Below, in pieces: positions 10,448 to 20,871 of a stretch of 64,000 bases of DNA. The number at the start of each line of letters is the position of its first letter. The stretch's first letter is position 1. Below the pieces are notes generated by a model that was not told the DNA's origin, did no database searches, and saw only the letters and a list, made by a program, of their open reading frames with translations. The DNA lies in the NCBI GenBank assembly GCA_036245525.1, contig BTPG01000005.1:176120578-176184577 (forward strand), written 5' to 3'. The position numbers and the translations under genes were made by a program. The DNA comes from Semisulcospira habei (lineage: Eukaryota > Mollusca > Gastropoda > Semisulcospiridae).

Positions 10448-10493
<46 letters not shown>
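10448..10493 (+). repeat. Poly-A tract
   Basis: About 46 uninterrupted A. It could be a retroposon tail, but no matching element body was recognised upstream. Confidence 0.9.
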
Positions 10494-10494
<1 letters not shown>

Positions 10495-10615
10495 GCTGGT
10501 TGTATTGTGAACGCCTGTGACCTCCTCCCGTCGCAGAGATATCAGTTGTGACGGACATAAATTTTGTCAAAAAGGCAGAGATATATTCTCATAAGCGCCT
10601 GGTTTGCTTGGGCTT

Positions 10616-10695
10616 TTAACTCATTCGCGGCCAGCCGAATCCAGATGCGCGGCTTATGCCGTGCATCTGGATGCGGCTTGTCGCGAATGAGTTAA
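10616..10695. mobile_element. Family D element
   Basis: An 80-bp element from TTAACTCATTCGCG to CGCGAATGAGTTAA. The hairpin pairs AATCCAGATGCGCGGC with GCCGTGCATCTGGAT. In other D copies the arm is CATCCGGATACGCGGC, so both arms differ together. Confidence 0.85.
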
Positions 10696-10759
10696 GGTTC
10701 CACTGGTGTTTCCGTTGTGTCGTGCCCGATGCACGAGTAACTGTGTAAGGATTCGGACC

Positions 10760-10873
10760 GTCCGGCGAGCAAAAAATCCTCGGGCCGACGTCGGACTGAG
10801 TCGGCCCGCGCACTGTCGTGCGTGGGCCGACTCAGTCCGACATCGGCCCCACTAAAGTTTTTTTGCTTCACGG
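10760..10873. repeat. Family H hairpin, long copy
   Basis: Outer GAGCAAAAAA faces TTTTTTTGCTTC. Inside, GGGCCGACGTCGGACTGAGT faces ACTCAGTCCGACATCGGCCC, and the centre GCGCACTGTCGTGCGTGGGC closes the stem. Total stem length is about 50 bp. Confidence 0.85.
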
Positions 10874-10929
10874 GTGTGCTCAGGAAAGTAAGCAGCACTG
10901 GTTTGCATATCATAGTATAATCTTGCCCC

Positions 10930-10970
10930 GCCCCCCCCCCCCCCAAAAAAAAAAAAAAAAAAAAAAAAAA
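10930..10970. repeat. Poly-C then poly-A tract
   Basis: Fifteen or so C are followed by about 26 A. Simple sequence only. Confidence 0.9.
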
Positions 10971-11283
10971 CCCTACAACAACAGAGAGTTTTTTGTGGGG
11001 GATAAAAAGTGCAGATGCGGTCCTTGTATAAGAAACTTTGCGAGATGAAAAATGTTATCGTCTTAAGGCATCACAGTTCGCAAAAGCGCGGTCATTGAAG
11101 TTGGTTTTAGTGCGGATTTGTATCACAGAGACCGCCATTCATCTGAAAGGGGGACATTTGAATAGCAATTGCTTTCCGTCGCATCGAAAGCTGCGTATCA
11201 TTCCGATCGGCGTATCTCAACACTAGCCAAATCTGATTAAGCTAGTTGTACCATGACACACTAAAACTAAGATATTGATTGAA

Positions 11284-11370
11284 CATGATAGTTTAAGGGT
11301 GATGGCAGAATAGCTTGATGTCTGAAAGTTCCAAAAGTCTCTGGCACCATCCTTGAGCTATCATGGCGGG
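11284..11370. repeat. Family B hairpin, decayed
   Basis: CATGATAGTTTAAGGGTGAT faces ACCATCCTTGAGCTATCATG. The inner arms and loop have lost pairing (GAATAGCTTGATGTCTG). Confidence 0.7.
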
Positions 11371-11432
11371 TCCGGTTTTCTCCGAGTTCTGAACTGCAAT
11401 GAACTTTTCAGAGGGCATAAGTTTGGGAATTT

Positions 11433-11573
11433 CGACGTGTATCGACATTGCTCGTGTTAACACATTCGAGACGTGTATCGACATTGCTTGTGTTAACACA
11501 TTCGAGACGTGTCGCATCCGGATACGCGGCTTCATGGCACGTATCCGGATGCGGCTCGTTTGGAATGAGTTAA
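11433..11573. mobile_element. Family D element with duplicated left end
   Basis: The element proper is 11493-11573, from TTAACACATTCGAGACGTG to GGAATGAGTTAA, with arms CGCATCCGGATACGCGGC and CACGTATCCGGATGCGGC. A 36-bp unit containing GTGTTAACACATTCGAGACG is tandemly duplicated immediately to the left (starts at about 11433 and 11469). Confidence 0.8.
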
Positions 11574-11824
11574 AGGTCTTGTTTTTCATTGACAAATCTC
11601 AAAACTTGTACTAGTAGATGTTGACATCTGTTGACATCAGTTTTAAATGTTTGGTTGTCTCGTCAGTGCTGTGTTAGAGATACGTCGACAAAACATTAAG
11701 TTTTGACAACTGTTGTATTACGAATACTAATAGGCCCCTACGAATATGGAAACAGTTGTACAAACAACAAATGTTTGGTTTATTGTTTATTTTTTGGTTT
11801 ACACGACTATCAACACACTGAGTT

Positions 11825-12082
11825 TGTAACCCCTTCTCTGCCACTGCACATACATTTTCGTTTCTGAAATCTGTGTTCATTTAATAACCAAAATCCAAAG
11901 CCGTCCAAGAAACATGGATATAAATTGGTCTCAACAAGAGCAAGAGACATAGATTCTCATGAGCCCCCGCGACTGCGGGGGCTCATGAGGATCTATGCCT
12001 CTTGCTGCAGTAGATTATCATGAGGATCTACGTCTCTTGTAGTTGGATCGTGTTCACTTCTTCTCGGTTGTGAAGGGGTTAA
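11825..12082. mobile_element. Family A element
   Basis: Left end GTAACCCCTTCTCTGCCACT, right end TGTGAAGGGGTTAA (TTAA 12079-12082). The hairpin lies at 11941-12004, followed by a second partial right arm (GATCTACGTCTCTTG, 12023-12037). The right TTAA is shared with the family C element that follows. Confidence 0.8.
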
Positions 12083-12246
12083 AACCGTTGGCTGTCGGTA
12101 GCGCTTTTTGTCGAGGTGATTCCTGTAGGAATAACAACATCCTGACATCCTGTAGGAATCCTGTAGGAATCACCTCGACAAAAAGCGCTACCGACAGCAA
12201 AAGCAAATCATGACAAAAATTAGCGCTACCGACATCCAAAGAGTTA
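12079..12246. mobile_element. Family C element with expanded centre
   Basis: TTAA at both ends. GTCGGTAGCGCTTTTTGTCG faces CGACAAAAAGCGCTACCGAC. Between them, CCTGTAGGAAT-type units are repeated around ATCCTGACATCC, and a second GCGCTACCGAC lies before the right end. It looks like a stuttered duplication at the hairpin tip. Confidence 0.8.
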
Positions 12247-12541
12247 ACTGGACGGACTACTGACATTGGGAAAAAAAAACTCTCCACATGTAACATCACA
12301 ATAAGACTGCTGGCGTGTGTTGGGGGACGCCTGGCTGGCAGCTCTCTAAGTGGCAAAAAGCCTTTGAATGAGACAGATGAAACTGGAAGTGCACGTTTAA
12401 TATAATAAAGCGCATGCAGATGCTTAGATGATTACTTTCCGAATGTACGCAAAGAACCTTCTTTTCAGAAGACTGCGCCCTGTGTTCTTGTCGGCTTTTT
12501 AGTTTTACCTTTGGAGCGGATAGACCTTTCCCCTTTAATTC

Positions 12542-12543
<2 letters not shown>
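12247..12543. other. Unassigned sequence
   Basis: No gene or repeat family recognised. Confidence 0.45.

Positions 12544-12628
<85 letters not shown>
12544..12628. repeat. (AG)n microsatellite
   Basis: About 42 uninterrupted AG units. Confidence 0.95.
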
Positions 12629-12631
<3 letters not shown>

Positions 12632-12635
12632 ATAA

Positions 12636-12735
12636 GCAACTGACCATGGGGCCGACGTCGCCCAGCTGACGGTCGGCCCGGACACTATGGTGCGCGGTTC
12701 GACTGCGGACGACGCCGGCCTGAGGAGTTTTGGCT
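12636..12735. repeat. Family H hairpin, decayed
   Basis: GGGGCCGACGTCGCCC on the left and GACGACGCCGGCC on the right are recognisable, with GGTCGGCCCGGACACTATGG in the centre. Several mismatches break the stem. Confidence 0.55.
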
Positions 12736-12888
12736 CGCTCGGGAGAGATTAGCTCAGTATGCGCAAAAGAAGTTTATCTAATCATTTTAGTTTAGAAGCA
12801 GCCGTCTTCCCTTTTAATGGAATAAGATGTCACAAAAACCATGCAGCTTTAAAACCTAAAACTGCTTTCAACGGTGGAGGGACATGGA

Positions 12889-12917
12889 ACACACACACAC
12901 GCACCCACGCACACACA

Positions 12918-12976
<59 letters not shown>

Positions 12977-13033
12977 GCACACACACGTAACGCACATGCA
13001 CGCAGGCACGCACGCACATACACACACACACGT

Positions 13034-13065
<32 letters not shown>

Positions 13066-13086
13066 AGAGAGAGAGAGAGAGAGAGA

Positions 13087-13129
<43 letters not shown>

Positions 13130-13142
13130 GTGATGGTGATGA
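12889..13142. repeat. Compound (CA)n-(GA)n-(ATG)n microsatellite
   Basis: CA-rich to 13060, GA 13065-13088, then ATG triplets to about 13142. Predicted Cys-Val and His-Thr peptides are artefacts. Confidence 0.95.
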
Positions 13143-13482
13143 TGGAACTTTAGTATATTGGTTTAAATTTACAAAACTCTGTCTTGCAATCTGTCCCCTG
13201 GTGTTTACCTCAACGCAAACAAGAACCCATTGGAGTGATGATGATGAGGAGGAGGGCGGGAAGATGATGATGATGATGATTCTTTTATTTCAGGATAAAG
13301 CTATTAGGCAACTCAATTCCTGTCTTACAAGCTGTCCTGTATTCAAAACAAAACACAACAAGAAAACAAACGCATCATACAAAGAAAAGAAAATGCACGA
13401 AAAAATTAACGACACAATAGTCGACTGGTGTTTGAGAATTTGTAACTGCCGCCGATGCAAAAGTATGAGAAATAAATAAAAA

Positions 13483-13484
<2 letters not shown>
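13143..13484. other. Unassigned sequence
   Basis: A short ATG-rich patch at 13235-13282. TTTAGTATATTGGTTTAAAT precedes it, and ACAAAACTCTGTCTTGCAA (13171-13189) resembles TTCCTGTCTTACAAGCTGTC at 13316, suggesting a local duplication. Confidence 0.4.
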
Positions 13485-13576
<92 letters not shown>

Positions 13577-13586
13577 CAGAGAGAGA
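13485..13586. repeat. (GA)n microsatellite
   Basis: GA units with GACA interruptions at the 3' end. Confidence 0.95.
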
Positions 13587-13695
13587 TTTGCACATTAGCC
13601 TAATTCTGAACTCTAAAACAAACAAAAAAGAAAAGAGACCAAAATAATGATGGATGCCTTCTGCTCCGAGCCAAAGTCGTATGTCAATAGTTCAC

Positions 13696-13815
13696 TGGGC
13701 CTGGCCTCAGTTTTAAATTCTTGCCCGAGCTACCGCGCTAAGTGCTCTGCTGTAGCGGCGGAACGCCTTGTGCAGTGGCACGCGCAGTTTTAAACTCACG
13801 CATGCAACTGGCCCC
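13696..13815. repeat. Family G hairpin, diverged
   Basis: GGCCTCAGTTTTAAATTCTT faces GTTTTAAACTCACGCATGCA. The centre keeps CGCTAAGTGCTCTGC and GGAACGCCTTGTGCAGTGGC. Confidence 0.6.
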
Positions 13816-13978
13816 AAGTCTTCTGTAAACAACAACAAGAAAAATCCGATAAAAAATAAAACAATGCAATAATGCTGAGGCTTATCTCTCTCGCTCTGTC
13901 TTCCTGAGACCGGTTTAGCCAGATTTAGAACGTGTTCCTTGATGAATAGGCGCGGGGTGCGGGAGGTGGATTAAACGT

Positions 13979-14056
13979 GATAGGTCAAGGGTAACACTAG
14001 ATTATCTCGGCGCCGTCGAGGCCCCGAGATAATCTAGTGCTATCCTTGAACTGTCG
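13979..14056. repeat. Family B hairpin, CTAGATTATCTCGG variant
   Basis: GGTCAAGGGTAACACTAGAT faces ATCTAGTGCTATCCTTGA, and TATCTCGG pairs with CCGAGATA. It differs from the AATAGCTTGG type on both arms. A truncated extra right arm (TTATCTAGTGCTACC) follows at 14060-14074. Confidence 0.75.
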
Positions 14057-14298
14057 AACTTATCTAGTGCTACCATTGAAGTGTGTACAAAGTCATGCAT
14101 TTAAAATCGCGACAAAACGAAGACAAACAATGAGACTGTAAATTTCAATGTCATTAGTCCTGAAAATGCTTCTAAGTCATCAACGTTTTTCGTAAACCGT
14201 TCAGTGTCAGCTGATGCGGCGTGTTTTTCTGCAATCTTCGTTACTTCGAGACAATAAAACCCAGAGATGTGCAAAGAACATAGACTCAAAGTGATATC

Positions 14299-14380
14299 AG
14301 CAAGAGGCATAGATCCTGATGAGCCCACGCAACTGGGGGCGGGGGGGGGGGGGGGGCTCATAAGGATCTATTCCTGTTGC
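14299..14380. repeat. Family A hairpin with G-run tip
   Basis: CAAGAGGCATAGATCCTGAT faces CTCATAAGGATCTATTCCTG. The apex, normally GCGGGGG, is replaced by GGGGGC followed by 16 G. Confidence 0.8.
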
Positions 14381-14411
14381 AGTTGAGTGGTGTTCATAAT
14401 TTTTCAGCACT

Positions 14412-14759
14412 GAACAGGCTGAGCGTGCTTTGGTACAAAATTAAATTGAGTCATTTATACTAAATATGAGTGAAACCCGTTTGTTTCTATTTTACCAAGT
14501 CCCCAGATTACTATATCTCAAAGTTGTCGCGTTGTGAACCCCTTGTGAAAATTTGAACCCCAACCAAAGTGTTACGTGGTAGTCGTAGTAGTAGTATAAT
14601 GCAATCACACCAGACACACGCACGTTGAGTTCTTGTAAAGAAACTTCACTCAGCTTCAACTCGTCACACGTGGCACAAGGTTGTAGACCAGTTTCACTCC
14701 TTTTTAGTACACTGAAATGACTCGATTTAATTTTGTACCAAAGCACGCTCAGCCTGTTC
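14412..14759. repeat. 45-bp inverted repeats enclosing an LTR fragment
   Basis: 14412-14456 and 14715-14759 are reverse complements with one mismatch (GAACAGGCTGAGCGTGCTTT is the outer start). The enclosed ~258 bp includes the LTR-internal fragment at 14571-14690. The left repeat abuts the right flank of a family A element. Confidence 0.8.
14571..14690 (-). mobile_element. LTR-retroelement leader fragment, antisense
   Basis: On the minus strand GGTCTACAACCTTGTGCCAC and GTGTGACGAGTTGAAGCTGA match the LTR end and leader at 23661-23790 over about 120 bp. No coding sequence is included. Confidence 0.7.
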
Positions 14760-15635
14760 TGTTGGACTCTGAGCAAAATGCCAACGACAAGTAGAGATTA
14801 CCAGGGCTGAGTACCTCAATTTCAGAAAACCCATTGTGGCCGAACCGTTTTCCTAATACGGTAGTTTACAAAGTGAAAATACGTGAGAATACGTCTGAAT
14901 TAAGCAACGTGCCACAACCACCATTTGTAAAGGTGACCCCCCCCCCCCCCCCCACTCCCCGTGAGTACCTCAGTTTTAGCATGTCAGTGTAGCCGATCCT
15001 TGCTCCCAGCTGAGACGATGCATTCTGCCATTGTAACGGTAGGAGCTCCGGAGTACCTGTGCTTCTCACACGTGGGATCGTGATGGCTGAAGTACGAGTC
15101 TGTCTCACTACTCCGCGCACCACTTATACCGCGGTATCGATTATATAACTTTCAGATTCAGATTTAGAAAAAAATGGATTGTCCCATGCCAAACAAAATT
15201 TCCGTTGATCCGATATACATACAACACAATTACGTTTTCCGTTTTCCTGCAGTCACTCGACGTCCCATACGCAGTTTCACCCTTCCTCATTCACACACTC
15301 AGTTCCCGCCCTGACGCAGATTTAACCTGCGGACAAATCGTGTTTTTTTTGTTTTTGTTGTTGTTGTTGTTGTTGTTTTTTTGGGGGGAGGGAGGCGCGG
15401 GGGGTGGGGTGGGTGGGTGGGTGGGTGGGGGATGGGGGTGGGGGTGGGTGGGCAGGAGAAGCGTTCACTCTGGATCACAAAAACAACAGATACAGAATAT
15501 TATAATTAGCAAACGATGACACTCAACTGACACGACGCCAAAGCCTTATCTTATGTGCTGGGGGCCCGTCGCAGCGTTAGTGCGTCAGCGATACAGAAGT
15601 CCATTGCGCGGGCCTTTGGCTCCCGTGGGAATGCC
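14760..15635. other. Unassigned sequence with C-run and G-run
   Basis: A run of about 17 C at 14938-14954, GTT repeats at 15343-15377 and GGGTGG-type low complexity at 15381-15452. No gene recognised. Confidence 0.5.
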
Positions 15636-15712
15636 CAGTGAACAAAAGGTCGTCGGGCCGACGTCAGCCTTAACTGGCCCGTGCACGGTCGTGCGCGGGC
15701 CAGCTAAGGTTA
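15636..15712. repeat. Family H hairpin
   Basis: CAGTGAACAAAAGGTCGTCG leads into GGGCCGACGTCAGCCTTAAC. The inner arms TTAACTGGCCCGTGCAC and GTGCGCGGGCCAGCTAA pair across GGTC. Confidence 0.7.
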
Positions 15713-16061
15713 TTTTTTAATTATTATTTTTTTTCACAATGGTTAAATCCAGCACTACAATAACGTGATCACAAAAAGATAACGCGGTCTGATTGGATGG
15801 CTCCCTGGGAACCGCGATATACTGAGACGGACCCGTGCCGAGCCAATAGCTATATTGACTAAGCATCCCAATGCCCTGTGTGTCAGTTAGCCGGCAGTCC
15901 AGGTTGTCGGCGGGGGAGGACGGGTCGCAGAGAACATGGCTTCCGGCTTGACTTTTGCTTGTCCACTAGCTTCCGACGTCAAAATTGCCTCTGCACTTGG
16001 AGAAGACAGAAGAAAACTGCCGTTATGCCACACAAAAAAAGCCAGTTTGTCCATTCTTGAC
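15713..16061. other. Unassigned sequence
   Basis: T-rich at the start. No gene or repeat family recognised. Confidence 0.45.
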
Positions 16062-16104
16062 AAAAGCGCGATTTTCATTGAATAGCAATGAAAATCTCGC
16101 TTTT
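16062..16104. repeat. Isolated hairpin
   Basis: AAAAGCGCGATTTTCATTG faces CAATGAAAATCTCGCTTTT across AATAG. The stem is 19 bp with one mismatch. No second copy was noticed. Confidence 0.75.
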
Positions 16105-16375
16105 ATTTAAAAAAAAAATATGGGAAGACTGGATTGTGTGATACAAGGGCAGAAAACCCAAGGTTTCCTTTGGATCCTTATTGTCTGTCAGTTTTGACAG
16201 CAGTCTTCTTTTATTTTTTGAAAATATCTCCCCAGCCTGCTTACTTTGCTGCCAAAGAGCTAGGTCAGTTGAATTTTGTCCGTATCAATGGTTTGGAAAG
16301 AAGTCTACGTTACATGTATGACCTTTTGCGTGAATATTTCATTCAAGACATTTTACAAACTCGAGGATGCAATTC

Positions 16376-16376
<1 letters not shown>
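16105..16376. other. Unassigned sequence before an (AAT)n tail
   Basis: No body matching the other ATT-tailed elements was recognised. Confidence 0.4.

Positions 16377-16433
<57 letters not shown>
16377..16433. repeat. (AAT)n microsatellite
   Basis: About 18 AAT units. Confidence 0.95.
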
Positions 16434-16686
16434 TAACTCTTCTATAGCGCAATATCCCCACAAAGAAAGGCTCTACATCTAGATAATCTAACTAATTGAA
16501 ATTAACTAACTAAAGTACTGACAACGTACAAAAACATAATCATTCATGCACACTGACACAATACTAAAATAATAAACATAACATGTCAATTCAAATGGTT
16601 GAATGAATTTGCTATGCAGGTACGTTCTCCAGACCAACGAAAGGTGACTGCCAAGCGTGATAATCCAGAGAATAACATAACGAATA

Positions 16687-16756
16687 AAGAAACAAGCTTA
16701 GAAAAAGACAGCTACAACACAATTGTGTTGTAACTGTCTTTTCTAAGCGTGTTTTG
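16687..16756. repeat. Family K hairpin
   Basis: AAACAAGCTTAGAAAAAGAC leads into AGCTACAACACAA and faces TTGTGTTGTAACTGTCTTTT ending TAAGCGTGTTT. It is about 70 bp with no loop. Confidence 0.8.
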
Positions 16757-16896
16757 TAGTCGTAAGGTTAAGATATGCTTGTGTTTGAGTCTAAAGAAAT
16801 TTGCGAAAAGTTATCTCCTACAGCATTTACTAATACCGCTGAATTACAAAATATCTGCATCAGGAAAATTAAATTAACAGAGAGTAGACGGCCATG

Positions 16897-16976
16897 TTAA
16901 CTCATTCGAGACGTGCCGCCTCCGGATATTTGGCTTAAGCCGCGTATCCTGAGGCTGCACGTCTCGAATAAGTTAA
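16897..16976. mobile_element. Family D element
   Basis: 80 bp from TTAACTCATTCGAGACGTG to CACGTCTCGAATAAGTTAA. The inner arms GCCTCCGGATATTTGGC and GCCGCGTATCCTGAGGC meet near TTAA. Confidence 0.85.
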
Positions 16977-17056
16977 AGTACATCCTCTGCGGCAGTAACC
17001 ACATTCAAAGTTTACACATTAACGGATGGTAAAAGTTGTAATTAGATTCAAAGCAA

Positions 17057-17353
<297 letters not shown>

Positions 17354-17508
17354 ACGGCAGAGTGCATATTAACCAATAGAATTACGCCCAAATGGCAATT
17401 TCATGCTGTCTCTGACTTCCGGTGATCATGGCTTGACATTCCGTCTGATCCAAAATGTTCTTGCAAGTTTGAAATGTCCAGAGAAAATGCGAACTCAACT
17501 CAACTCAA

Positions 17509-17566
17509 CCCAGCTCGCAAAAGACAAAGAACCCCATGAGCCCCCGCTTCTTTGCCTTTTGCTGGT
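17509..17566. repeat. Family A hairpin with most of the right arm deleted
   Basis: GCAAAAGACAAAGAACCCCA through GAGCCCCCGC runs straight into TTCTTTGCCTTTTGC. GCAAAAG and CTTTTGC are matched changes. About 17 bases of the right arm are missing. Confidence 0.75.
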
Positions 17567-17825
17567 TTATTTATATCTATGTCCTTTGAATGTGTTGGGT
17601 TGTTTAGTGTTGAATATGCCATGATTTCAATGACATACTTTGTTTTTGCAAGTTCACGCATGAAACGTTTTAAATATCATGCTTCGCACGACTTTTCGCT
17701 GCAATTTCGTGTAAATAAGCTTAAAAGCGCAAGATTTATTTTTTCAACTTGTTCTTTTTGCAGCAGAATTGACAGTTATTTAGATTTAACGCCAAGCAGG
17801 CTACAAAGGCGAGTAGAATGGACAG
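17567..17825. other. Unassigned sequence
   Basis: Probably includes the right flank of the family A element (TTATATCTATGTCCTTTGAA at 17570-17589). No gene recognised. Confidence 0.4.
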
Positions 17826-17839
17826 ATTAATTTTCGCAA

Positions 17840-18050
17840 GAAACGCTCTGACCATGTTTCCCCTTTGTTAAAACAACTCCACTGGCTTGCTGTCAAACAG
17901 AGAATTGAATATAAACTGGCTACCCTAGCATCCAAGCACTTTGACAACACATTCCCCCTGTACCTCTCCTCCAGTCTCTGATCTCATAACCCTTCCCGTA
18001 GCCTACCTTCTTCTTTCCAGAAATTACTTGTCCAACCGAGAATTGCCGGA
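17840..18050 (+). pseudogene. LINE reverse transcriptase C-terminal fragment, first part
   Basis: Conceptual translation gives HVSPLLKQLHWLAVKQRIEY and then an in-frame stop after YLSSSL. This order (W, P-x-R-x-R, then W-N-x-L-P) is characteristic of the carboxyl tail of CR1/L2/Jockey reverse transcriptases. It is non-functional, with stops and no catalytic core. Confidence 0.75.
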
Positions 18051-18432
18051 TTGATTGATTGTACATTGCCTAAATCCCGACAGCAACAAGACTTTCTCAG
18101 GACGTGCCTGCACTGCTTGTGAAAAAAAAACTAAACAGAATATTGAATGTATGTCGCCAGCCGGTCCAATACGTTAAATAAACCTACGACATGGGGCCTA
18201 AATAAAGCTAAGACCATTTAGCAACACACATCCAATATCAAGAGCTACAGGCAGTGCAGACAGTAGGGAGAGTTTAAGAAAGGAAAATACAGATGAATGG
18301 ACCAAGGGTAGACAGAAACACATGCCCCAGAATTGAAGGGAAAACCCACCCTGTGGGGCTGATCAGGGTGACCCTGGGAACTAAAAAGTAGTTAACCCCA
18401 CCCAAGTCCCCCAGGGCAGACTCGGGTGGGGG
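18051..18432 (-). mobile_element. SINE with (CAAT)n tail, antisense, copy 2
   Basis: It matches 2730-3110 over its whole length. Target duplication AACCGAGAATT flanks it (18034-18044 and 18437-18447, with a few extra bases on each side), so it interrupted the LINE after that element had inserted. Confidence 0.85.
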
Positions 18433-18456
18433 TCAAAACCGAGAATTAACTTAAAG

Positions 18457-18597
18457 ACTGCAGGTGCTCGTTCTTTTCAGTACCAGGTCCCTCATGTGTG
18501 GAACTCACTACCTCCCCATGTCCGTCGATCCCCGACACTCTCAGTCTTCAAAACCAAGCTGAAAACGTATCTTTTTAACTTGGCATATCAGTGTTAA
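18457..18597 (+). pseudogene. LINE reverse transcriptase C-terminal fragment, last part
   Basis: The frame encodes ARSFQYQVPHVWNSLPPHVR followed by a typical SxTLSVFKTKLKTYLF tail and a TAA stop near 18597. It is the same domain as 32000-32292 in the other LINE fragment. Confidence 0.8.
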
Positions 18598-18819
18598 TTT
18601 TCCTTTGCTTCCCAACATGTGATGTTTGGATGGCGTTACTGAAAATAGAATGTGTTCGTTGTATGAAAGACTGTGGTTAGTATGCCTGAACTGTTTTTGT
18701 TGTTGTTGTGATTTGTAGTTTATTGTGTGTGTTTATAATTTCATTTGTAAAGCGTTCCGAGCCTGCGTAAGTGGGGAAGGACGCTATAGAAAAGCGCTGT
18801 ATTATTATTACTATTATTA

Positions 18820-18942
<123 letters not shown>

Positions 18943-19005
18943 CACAGACACATGTAGCAAAACGTATTTAGTGACAAAAATTAATCTGCACTTGCTTTCA
19001 CGCTG

Positions 19006-19211
19006 TTAACCCGTTCAATGCCAGTGGATGCAGATTGCGTTTTTGAAATTGTTGTAAAATCAAGGGCGGGCGTCCATGGAAAATGGACGCGAAATGGTTT
19101 GAGCAAGAGGCATAGATCCTCATGAGCCCCCGCAGCTGCGGGGGCTCATAAGGATCTTTGCCTCTTGCATTTGGGTGGCGTCCATTTTCTTCTCTGCAGC
19201 GAAGGGGTTAA
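19006..19211. mobile_element. Family A element, complete
   Basis: 206 bp from TTAACCCGTTCAATGCCAGT to GCAGCGAAGGGGTTAA. The hairpin at 19102-19168 is nearly perfect with a GCAGCTGC centre. The right arm has GGATCTTTG in place of GGATCTATG. Confidence 0.9.
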
Positions 19212-19505
19212 AAAAATTGCCAGTCCAAAAATGTGTTCAGTACCACTAAAACATTTCGTATCGATACCTGAAATATTGTGGTTTCTGCGATTATTGTGAC
19301 AAAGTGACACTGTTGATAAAAAGCTTTTAAACTAAAGAAGAAAAAAAAATTTTTCTCGGCAATGAAGGGGTTAAACATTGCCAGTCAATAAATGTATTCA
19401 GTACCATCAAACTATTCCACGTCGATGCCTGAAACAATGTGGCTTCAGCGATCATTGCAACAAAGTGACACTGTTGATACAAGCTTTTAAACTGAAGAAA
19501 AAGAA
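19208..19505. repeat. ~163-bp tandem duplication ending in TTAA
   Basis: ATTGCCAGTCCAAAAATGTG (from about 19216) and ATTGCCAGTCAATAAATGTA (from 19376) begin two diverged units. Both contain CAAAGTGACACTGTTGATA. The first unit ends GGCAATGAAGGGGTTAA, a family A right end, so the unit is a family A flank plus adjacent DNA. Confidence 0.75.
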
Positions 19506-19678
19506 CTGGACGAAAACTTGGTACATACGCTCCACTTGTATTGCAGGTGTTTCCTCGTTTAGCCTATCAGTAGTGTTTGGACTCTCTCCGTGGGAAATCT
19601 CACAATCTTGTGAAATGCACACATTCCAGGACGGAGCGAAAACGTTAGTAAGCAAATCTTAAAAGCGACAGAACCGCG

Positions 19679-19744
19679 AAAAAGACATAGATCCTCATGG
19701 GCCCCCGCATACTGCGGGGGCTCATGAGGATCTATGCCTATTGC
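19679..19744. repeat. Family A hairpin
   Basis: AAGACATAGATCCTCATGGG faces CTCATGAGGATCTATGCCTA around GCATACTGC. Confidence 0.8.
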
Positions 19745-19879
19745 TGAACTCGTTTATGTCCGTATTACAATCGATCATCGGGCTTTCCGTTTACAATGAA
19801 GGCATATTTTAGTAGAAAGATGAAATACGAAATCTGCTTTGTTTGAAAATTATAGATGTAATGGAATGATGGTTGTTGG

Positions 19880-19946
19880 CAAGAGGCAAAGATCCCCATG
19901 AGCCCCTGCAGGCTGCAGGGGCTCATGGGGATCTATGTCTCTTGCA
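19880..19946. repeat. Family A hairpin, CCCCATG and CCCCTGC variant
   Basis: AAGATCCCCATGAGCCCCTG faces CAGGGGCTCATGGGGATCTA. Two arm positions differ from the common sequence and remain paired. Confidence 0.85.
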
Positions 19947-20346
19947 AACAGAATGACTTGTCTCTCGTACCCAGGCCTCACCGATAGTGTCTTGAGTCGA
20001 CTTGCCTGTGTGTATGTTTACGAAGCCACCTTCCCGTGGATACAAATCGGAATTTGATAGCGCACCGAGCTTGTGTAAACCTGAACGTGTTTGTTTAAAC
20101 CGTGAAAAATCCACTGTTTTTCATTTTTGACGTTTTACAAAAAGTTTGCAGAATGTATGACTTGCTTAAAAGCGTCGATTATCACGATATAGTCGCTATT
20201 CCAACAACTTGACTGTGTATGAGTAGGAATTTTGCCGAACACAATCACTACTGAATGCAGGGAGCATGAGGAACTCGGACTCTGCCTCTTGTTTGTCGTA
20301 TTTTACCTCTGTGGTCCACTGACTGTGGAGGTCGTTGACATCACAA
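19947..20346. other. Unassigned sequence
   Basis: No gene or repeat family recognised. Confidence 0.45.
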
Positions 20347-20413
20347 TGTGCTGTTCTGTGATTTTCGACCTTGCGGCTTGCTGCCGCAAGGTCCAAAATC
20401 ACAGAACAGCACA
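20347..20413. repeat. Family I hairpin
   Basis: GTGCTGTTCTGTGATTTTCG and ACCTTGCGGC face GCCGCAAGGT and CCAAAATCACAGAACAGCAC. The stem is about 30 bp with a TTGCT-type loop. Confidence 0.85.
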
Positions 20414-20565
20414 CGCATATATGACTGGCGATTTAGTTCGCTGACAATACATCCACACTCGATACATAGGCTATCTCAATGGCTGTGAATATAATACGTA
20501 TATTATTCCTAATCCGTCAAATTATTATTGATCTAAGAGAAGTACGTTGAAAGAGAACTTAAGCT

Positions 20566-20657
20566 TTAACCCTTTGGGTGTCGGTAGCAGTTTTGGTCGA
20601 GGTGATTCCTGCAAGAATCACCTCGATTAACATGGCTACCGACACCCAATGGGTTAA
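20566..20657. mobile_element. Family C element
   Basis: 92 bp from TTAACCCTTTGGGTGTCGGT to ACCGACACCCAATGGGTTAA. GGTGTCGGTAGC pairs with GCTACCGACACC, and the tip is GGTGATTCCTGCAAGAATCACC. The right TTAA is shared with the next element. Confidence 0.9.
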
Positions 20658-20871
20658 CCCCTTAAGTGCCTGTGGACGCAGACTGTGTTTTTGAAATCAT
20701 TGTAACATCAGAGCCAAAGATCCGCAGCTGTCCAATAGAAATGGATACCAAGTGGGTGTCAGCAAGAGGCATAGATCCTCATGAGCCCCCGCAGGTGCGG
20801 GGGCTCATGATGATCTATGGCTCTTGCAGTTGGATCGGTTTTCGTTTTTTCTTGGCAGTGAATGGGTTCAA
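20654..20871. mobile_element. Family A element
   Basis: Begins TTAACCCCTTAAGTGCC (sharing TTAA 20654-20657 with the family C copy) and ends GGCAGTGAATGGGTTCAA, where TTAA has mutated. Hairpin 20762-20827 around GCAGGTGC. Confidence 0.85.
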
